This document shows, in pieces, positions 59,863-64,000 of a stretch of DNA of 64,000 nucleotides. Under the pieces are notes generated by a model, which saw nothing but the letters and a program-made list of their open reading frames with translations, ran no database searches and was not told the origin of the DNA. Origin of the DNA: Clostridiales bacterium. GTDB lineage: Bacteria; Bacillota; Clostridia; Oscillospirales; Oscillospiraceae. The position numbers were made by a program, and so were the translations under genes. Location: the NCBI GenBank assembly GCA_029268065.1, contig JAJUHC010000010.1:1-64000 (forward strand), given 5' to 3'. How positions within the stretch are numbered: position 1 is the stretch's first letter; the number at the start of each line of letters is the position of its first letter.

Positions 59863-60284
59863 TTAAATTCCACCCTTTTCATACAATCGATAAGGACCCC
59901 CTGATTGCGATTTAAAGTATCTCCATAAATGCTGAATTTCGGAATGATAAAATATTATACAAAATCTATAAAATTTAGGCAACGGCATAAACGTTAAAAT
60001 AAAAACAAATCTATAAGAAATTATTGTAAAAAGCAAAGCAAAAGCAAGTTGCCAATTTTGGCGGTATCATCTTCCGGGCACCATAAAATGACGGCGCTTT
60101 TTATACAACGGTGATAAATTGCCAAGTAACCATCACAGCTCGGATGAAAAGGTATTTTTTTGCTAAGTAACAGGAAAAAACATTGATACATAATTATACA
60201 ATAAAATATTTTTGTCGTTGACAACGGGAGAAATGGTGCTAGAATAAGTACACTGTTTGGGAAGCACGATTTCGAGGTGGTTTT
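59863..60284. other. AT-rich divergent intergenic region before the atp operon
   Basis: About 420 bases, strongly AT-rich on both sides. It includes the atp promoter near 60218 and unassigned promoter sequence for the GGDEF gene. Short direct repeats occur (GCCAAGTAAC at about 60120 and GCTAAGTAAC at about 60160; CAAATCTATAA at about 60006). No riboswitch consensus, including cyclic di-GMP types, was found on either strand. No gene is seen. Confidence 0.5.
60218..60245 (+). promoter_or_regulatory. promoter of the ATP synthase operon
   Basis: TTGACA (60218-60223), 16 bases, TAGAAT (60240-60245), 39 bases before the atpI start. Confidence 0.72.
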
Positions 60285-60563
60285 GTGCGTTATGCCGTTG
60301 TTATTTTGATTGGACTTCTTGCGGGCACAGCCGAGCTTTATCTTCTTTCCAGATTTATTAAGGCCATTTTCAGCGCCGATTCACGCAGTTTCGCACTGCT
60401 TGTTCCGGCAAAACTGATGATTCTGATAATAGCCATTGCGGCCGATTTTATAATCGCGCCCCGACTGCTTTGGCTTGCGGGAGCCGCAATCACTTTGCCG
60501 TTGATTGCAGGCGCCGCATATTCCGGAATTAAAAGCATTTGCGGAAGGAAGGAATCAAAATAG
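60285..60563 (+). CDS. atpI: ATP synthase subunit I (AtpI-like)
   Basis: 92 residues from GTG 60285 behind GAGGTGG. Small hydrophobic protein with three or four helices (YAVVILIGLLAGTAELYLLS, LMILIIAIAADFIIAPRLLW, GAAITLPLIAGAAYSG), typical of AtpI-like proteins that precede atpB and may assist c-ring assembly. Weak sequence conservation in this family means the call rests partly on position. It overlaps the atpB start by 1 base. Confidence 0.72.
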   Translation: MRYAVVILIGLLAGTAELYLLSRFIKAIFSADSRSFALLVPAKLMILIIAIAADFIIAPRLLWLAGAAITLPLIAGAAYSGIKSICGRKESK

Positions 60564-61354
60564 TGAAAAAAAAGAAAAAACTGTTTATCAAGGCGGTGAT
60601 AGTCATAGCCGCCTGGGCCGCTCTTGGCCTGCTTACGACCCTGATTTTCGGCAGGGGGGAGAAAGAGCCGTTTACCGTGGAGATGTTCTCACCGGCGGTG
60701 AGCATCGGCAGCCTCTCTGTAAGCACATGTACACTGACGGGTTTTGCGATTACCGCGGCGCTGACGCTTTTGGCGATAGTGTTCCGAGTGTTTTGCGTTC
60801 CGCGTTTTGCGCAGATACCGAAGGGCATACAAAACGTTGTCGAGCTTGCGGTTTCTAAACTGGACGAGTATACCTGCGCGCAGGTTGGTACGGAAGTCGG
60901 AGGGGAGCTGAGCGGATATATTCTTGCCCTTTGCACATTCCTCGTAAGCTGCGCCGCCATGGAGCTTTTTGGAGTACGCTCTCCTTCAAGCGACATACTC
61001 GTTACTGCGGCGCTTGCGCTGGTTACATTCTTCCTTATTAATTTCTACGGACTCAAGCAGAGGGGGCTGCGCGGCAGAGCGAAGCAATTCATAACGCCCT
61101 CGCCGGTAATGGCGCCGTTTAAGCTTATTACCGACATCGCGCTTCCGGTTTCAATGGCGTGCCGTCTTTTCGGCAATATGATCGCAGGCTTTATAATTAT
61201 GGAGCTTGTTTACTATTCGCTCGGCAATTTCGCCGCGGGACCGCCCGCCGTATTGGGTCTTTACTTCAATATTTTTCACCCGCTGATACAGGCTTTTATA
61301 TTTATGACACTTACGCTTTCATTCATAAGTGAAGCAATAGAAAAACAGGAATAA
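60563..61354 (+). CDS. atpB: ATP synthase F0 subunit a
   Basis: 263 residues from GTG 60563, after AAGGA. Helical membrane protein. The conserved stator helix with the essential Arg is present in SMACRLFGNMIAGFIIMELV, and the last helices contain NIFHPLIQAFIFMTLTLSFI with conserved Gln. Subunit a forms the ion half-channels against the c ring. The N-terminus is charged (KKKKKLFIKAVIVIAAWAAL). The next gene, atpE, starts 15 bases later. Confidence 0.93.
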   Translation: MKKKKKLFIKAVIVIAAWAALGLLTTLIFGRGEKEPFTVEMFSPAVSIGSLSVSTCTLTGFAITAALTLLAIVFRVFCVPRFAQIPKGIQNVVELAVSKLDEYTCAQVGTEVGGELSGYILALCTFLVSCAAMELFGVRSPSSDILVTAALALVTFFLINFYGLKQRGLRGRAKQFITPSPVMAPFKLITDIALPVSMACRLFGNMIAGFIIMELVYYSLGNFAAGPPAVLGLYFNIFHPLIQAFIFMTLTLSFISEAIEKQE

Positions 61355-61369
61355 GTTAGGAGGATAAAT

Positions 61370-61588
61370 ATGAATTTTTCAACAATCGGCGCGGGACTTG
61401 CGCTGCTGCCCGCCTTCGGCGCTGGACTTGGCATGGGCCTCGCCACCGGCAAGGCAGTTGAGGCTGTCGCACGTCAGCCCGAGGCTAACTCCAAAATAAG
61501 CGCACTTATGCTTTTGGGCATGGCGCTTACGGAATCCTGCGCCATATATGGCTTTGTCACTGCCCTTATCATTCTGTTTGTAAAATAG
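61370..61588 (+). CDS. atpE: ATP synthase F0 subunit c, sodium type
   Basis: 72 residues; TTAGGAGG precedes ATG. Two-helix hairpin with AGLGMGLATGKAVEAVARQP in helix 1 and the ion carboxylate in helix 2 (MALTESCAIYGFVTALI). The pair of Gln in ARQPEA and Glu-Ser in TESxxxY reproduces the Na+ site of Ilyobacter and Acetobacterium c subunits (Q32, E65, S66, Y70), whereas proton-type c subunits lack it. Sodium coupling is thus predicted, fitting an RnfC-like component elsewhere in the window, though an Rnf complex itself is not seen. Confidence 0.93.
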   Translation: MNFSTIGAGLALLPAFGAGLGMGLATGKAVEAVARQPEANSKISALMLLGMALTESCAIYGFVTALIILFVK

Positions 61589-61627
61589 AAGGGGCAAAAT
61601 TAATTTGAATTTGCAGGAGGGATACTT

Positions 61628-62125
61628 ATGGGGGGCACGGACGTCAAGACACTTATCTTGAGTCTTTTCTTAAACGTGGTAAACATATTGATTTTATACC
61701 TGATTTTGCGTTCCCTCGTATACAAGCCCGTGAAGAAGTTCATGGCGGCGCGGTCGGAAAAAATAAGCGCCCAGTTCGATGACGCGGCTAAAAAGCTCCA
61801 GGAGGCAAACGAGCTAAAGGAAAAGTATAATAACGAGCTTGCCTCAATAGCCGAAGCGGCGGATACCGAAAGACGCAAAGCCATAAACGAGGCGGATAAG
61901 CGCGCCCAGCAGATCATTGCCGAGGCAAGCGAAGAGGCAAAACAGATTAAGGAAAGCGCTGCGATAAAAGCGGAGCATGACGCAAACCGGCTTATGGAGG
62001 ATATGCGCGAGAAGATCGCCGACCTTGCCATAGAGATTGCCGGAAAGGTAGTCGAGCGCGAGGTTCAGAAAAGCGATAACGCCGACATAATAGAGAAGTA
62101 CTTTGACAGGGTGGGCTTGCATTGA
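61628..62125 (+). CDS. atpF: ATP synthase F0 subunit b
   Basis: 165 residues; AGGAGGG precedes ATG 61628. A single N-terminal membrane helix (ILSLFLNVVNILILYLILRS) is followed by a long charged coiled coil rich in Ala/Glu/Lys (AKKLQEANELKEKYNNELAS...) that forms the peripheral stalk, ending in IAGKVVEREVQKSDNADIIE. Normally atpH (delta) follows; here the next frame, overlapping by 4 bases, is a delta-alpha fusion. Confidence 0.92.
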   Translation: MGGTDVKTLILSLFLNVVNILILYLILRSLVYKPVKKFMAARSEKISAQFDDAAKKLQEANELKEKYNNELASIAEAADTERRKAINEADKRAQQIIAEASEEAKQIKESAAIKAEHDANRLMEDMREKIADLAIEIAGKVVEREVQKSDNADIIEKYFDRVGLH

Positions 62126-63861
62126 AAGACACACTTTGGTATTCAGGCTTCGATGAAAAACAGCTTGCGGAGATAACGCGGCGGTTTGAGAAGCTTCTTG
62201 GCCGAAAAATTGATTTTGAATATATAGAGGACAAAAACCTCATAGGCGGATTTACGGCCCATATCGACGGCATCGCTTACGACATGAGCTTCAAAAATAG
62301 GCTTGATACGATGCGTATGAGTCTCGGAGGGGAAAAGGACCTTCAGAATGTTGAGAACAATATCCAGTCCATACTTTCAAGCCGAGTGCGCAACATGGGG
62401 TTCGGCGGCGACGTTTACGAGTACGGCAACATTATAAGCGCCGGAGACGGCGTGATCCATGTAAAGGGGCTCGGCAACGTAAAATACGGCGAAATGCTTC
62501 TGATTGCAGGCGGCGCGGAAGCGGTTGCTCTCGAAATCTCCGAGGACAGCGTCGGAGCCGCAGTACTTGAGGGCGAGGTCTTTGTAGGAGGACAGGTCAA
62601 CAGGACGGGACGCGTACTTGACGTTCCAGTGGGCGACGGCGTTTTGGGGCGAGTACTCAGTCCGACGGGCGAGCCGATAGACGGCGGGCCCGTCATTAAA
62701 TTCAGCGCGCGCAGGCCTATCGAAAATCCCGCTCCGAAGATATTCGAGCGCAAGGCGGTTGGACGCCCGCTCCAGACCGGTATCCTCTCCCTGGATTCCA
62801 TGACTCCGATAGGCAGGGGGCAGCGCGAGCTTATCATCGGCGACAGGCAGACAGGGAAAACGACCATCGTGGTGGATACGATTCTTAACCAGAGGGACCA
62901 GGATGTAGTTTGCATCTACTGCGCGATAGGACAGAAGGCCTCGACGGTCGCAGAGGTGGTTCAGACGCTCGAAGAAAACGGCGCCATGCAGTATACAGTC
63001 GTCGTTTCCTCGCCGGCGAGCGATTTGCCTGCGATGCAGTATATTGCGCCATATTCGGCATGTGCGATGGCTGAGTACTTTATGCATCAGGGGCGCGATG
63101 TGCTCGTCATTTACGACGATCTCAGCAAGCACGCGGTCGCTTACCGCACAATGTCACTGCTGCTGCACAGGCCGCCCGGACGCGAGGCCTATCCCGGCGA
63201 CGTTTTTTACCTGCACAGCAGGCTACTGGAGCGCAGCGCTCAGCTTTCGGATCAAAACGGAGGCGGCTCAATCACCGCAATACCGATAGTGGAAACTATG
63301 GCCGGAGATATATCGGCTTATATCCCCACAAACATAATATCGATTACCGACGGACAGATATTCCTCGAGAGCGAACTTTTCCATTCGGGCATGCGCCCGG
63401 CGATAAACGTTGGCCTATCCGTTTCGCGTGTAGGCAGATCGGCGCAGAGCGCCGCTATGCGAAAGGTGACCGGCACACTCAGGCTTGACCTTGCCCAGTA
63501 CCGCGAGATGTCGATATTTCTGCAGTTCGGCGGCGATGTGGACTTGTCCACCAAGCAGATGCTGGAGAACGGCGCACGGAAAAACGAGCTTTTGAAGCAG
63601 CCTAAGCACAGGCCTTACTCGCTGTCGGAAGAGGTGTGCCTGCTTCTTGCAGCGGAAAATAATATATTTTCCGAAATAGAGATCGACGAAATCGGAACGT
63701 TTTCCGCCGAAATGCTGGCGGAGCTCAAAAAGCTGCATCAGGATAAGCTGCAGCAGCTTGACAAGAAGAGAGACTTCGACGACGATCTCAGGAAGGATCT
63801 TCTGGTATCGATGAAGCGCATAGCCGGAGAGTACCTGAAAAGGTCGAAAAAACTGATTTGA
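62122..63861 (+). CDS. atpA: ATP synthase delta C-terminal domain fused to alpha subunit
   Basis: 579 residues from TTG 62122 behind GGGTGG. Residues about 1-75 match the C-terminal part of delta/OSCP (EITRRFEKLLGRKIDFEYIE, then LIGGFTAHIDGIAYDMSFKN), while the six-helix N-terminal domain of delta is absent. Residues about 85-579 are alpha: Walker A GDRQTGKTTIVVD, GQKASTVAEVVQTLEENGAM, VIYDDLSKHAVAYR, PGREAYPGDVFYLHSRLLER and RPAINVGLSVSRVGRSAQ. Alpha usually has about 500 residues, as does this part. No separate atpH gene exists between b and alpha. The normal N-terminus of alpha, which binds delta, is replaced by the attached delta segment, so the rotor stator link must be rearranged. Confidence 0.9.
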   Translation: MKDTLWYSGFDEKQLAEITRRFEKLLGRKIDFEYIEDKNLIGGFTAHIDGIAYDMSFKNRLDTMRMSLGGEKDLQNVENNIQSILSSRVRNMGFGGDVYEYGNIISAGDGVIHVKGLGNVKYGEMLLIAGGAEAVALEISEDSVGAAVLEGEVFVGGQVNRTGRVLDVPVGDGVLGRVLSPTGEPIDGGPVIKFSARRPIENPAPKIFERKAVGRPLQTGILSLDSMTPIGRGQRELIIGDRQTGKTTIVVDTILNQRDQDVVCIYCAIGQKASTVAEVVQTLEENGAMQYTVVVSSPASDLPAMQYIAPYSACAMAEYFMHQGRDVLVIYDDLSKHAVAYRTMSLLLHRPPGREAYPGDVFYLHSRLLERSAQLSDQNGGGSITAIPIVETMAGDISAYIPTNIISITDGQIFLESELFHSGMRPAINVGLSVSRVGRSAQSAAMRKVTGTLRLDLAQYREMSIFLQFGGDVDLSTKQMLENGARKNELLKQPKHRPYSLSEEVCLLLAAENNIFSEIEIDEIGTFSAEMLAELKKLHQDKLQQLDKKRDFDDDLRKDLLVSMKRIAGEYLKRSKKLI

Positions 63862-63882
63862 GTTTGAGAGAAGGCGGGGAAC

Positions 63883-64000
63883 ATGTCGGAAATACATGAG
63901 ATCAAGCACAGACTATCTGCGGTCAGGCAGACACGCCAGATAACCAACGCCATGTACATGATCTCCTCGACCCGTATGAAAAAGGAAGCGATGCGTGCGG
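63883..64000 (+). CDS. atpG: ATP synthase gamma subunit, N-terminus (partial)
   Basis: The first 39 codons are in the window: SEIHEIKHRLSAVRQTRQIT, then NAMYMISSTRMKKE. The Q(I/Q)TxAMxMxSxxKx(R/K)(K) pattern is the gamma N-terminal helix that enters the F1 head. GGCGGGG precedes ATG 63883, 21 bases after the fused alpha gene. The gene runs off the right edge. Confidence 0.88.
   Translation, partial: MSEIHEIKHRLSAVRQTRQITNAMYMISSTRMKKEAMRA

Noticed and set aside
59863-60284. Cyclic di-GMP riboswitch upstream of the GGDEF gene
   Set aside because: The conserved GEMM loop sequences are not present on either strand.

Overview
The window looks like the chromosome of an anaerobic, Gram-positive, S-layer-bearing member of the Clostridia. 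Evidence: proteins with triple SLH domains, strong GGAGG ribosome sites with many TTG/GTG starts, a methylene-THF reductase cluster of the acetogen type, an F-type ATPase with a sodium-type c subunit, and iron-sulfur ATPases. No rRNA, tRNA, CRISPR array, phage or complete insertion sequence was seen.

Layout. 1-1000: degenerate DNA and a NUDIX gene broken by an in-frame stop. 1218-2252: a secreted transglutaminase-like protein. 2471-7821: a tight operon with its own consensus promoter: DUF134 regulator, NifX/NifB-type metal-cluster proteins, two MinD-like ATPases with inserted ferredoxin domains, a metallo-beta-lactamase-fold protein, an Mrp scaffold ATPase and a C_GCAxxG-NifX composite. 18230 down to 7957 (minus strand): a cobalamin-riboswitch operon of BtuFCD-type corrinoid importer, CobN, ChlI- and ChlD-like chelatase subunits and a lipoprotein.

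18340-41415 (plus strand) is the most striking part. Two further cobalamin riboswitches head units encoding an SseB-like protein, two tiny DUF2292 proteins, a secreted protein recalling surface proteins of Bacteroidetes B12 loci, two giant SLH-anchored proteins with transcobalamin-C-like (DUF4430) domains, an SLH-anchored alpha/alpha-toroid protein, a membrane-tethered DUF4430 protein, and an ECF transporter (EcfT plus one EcfA-EcfA'-S polypeptide). The toroid plus DUF4430 pair matches the two domains of mammalian intrinsic factor/transcobalamin. I propose a surface corrinoid-capture system that hands cargo to the ECF and BtuFCD importers. Three copies of a small RNA element (invariant GACCGAACAACGGAGGTT, a covarying hairpin, then a U-tract) sit before or between these genes and look like an undescribed cis-regulator.

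45202 down to 41692: MetF, MetV and a MetV-RnfC2 fusion (methyl branch of one-carbon metabolism). 49547 down to 45580: GntP-family permease, class III CoA-transferase, crotonase and MaoC hydratase, probably an organic-acid catabolic unit. 49893-59862: mixed housekeeping and envelope genes, including an SLH protein, an M14 peptidase with LysM, a DacF-type carboxypeptidase, a DUF2099-like protein and a GGDEF protein. 60285-64000: atpIBEF, a fused delta-alpha gene and the start of atpG.
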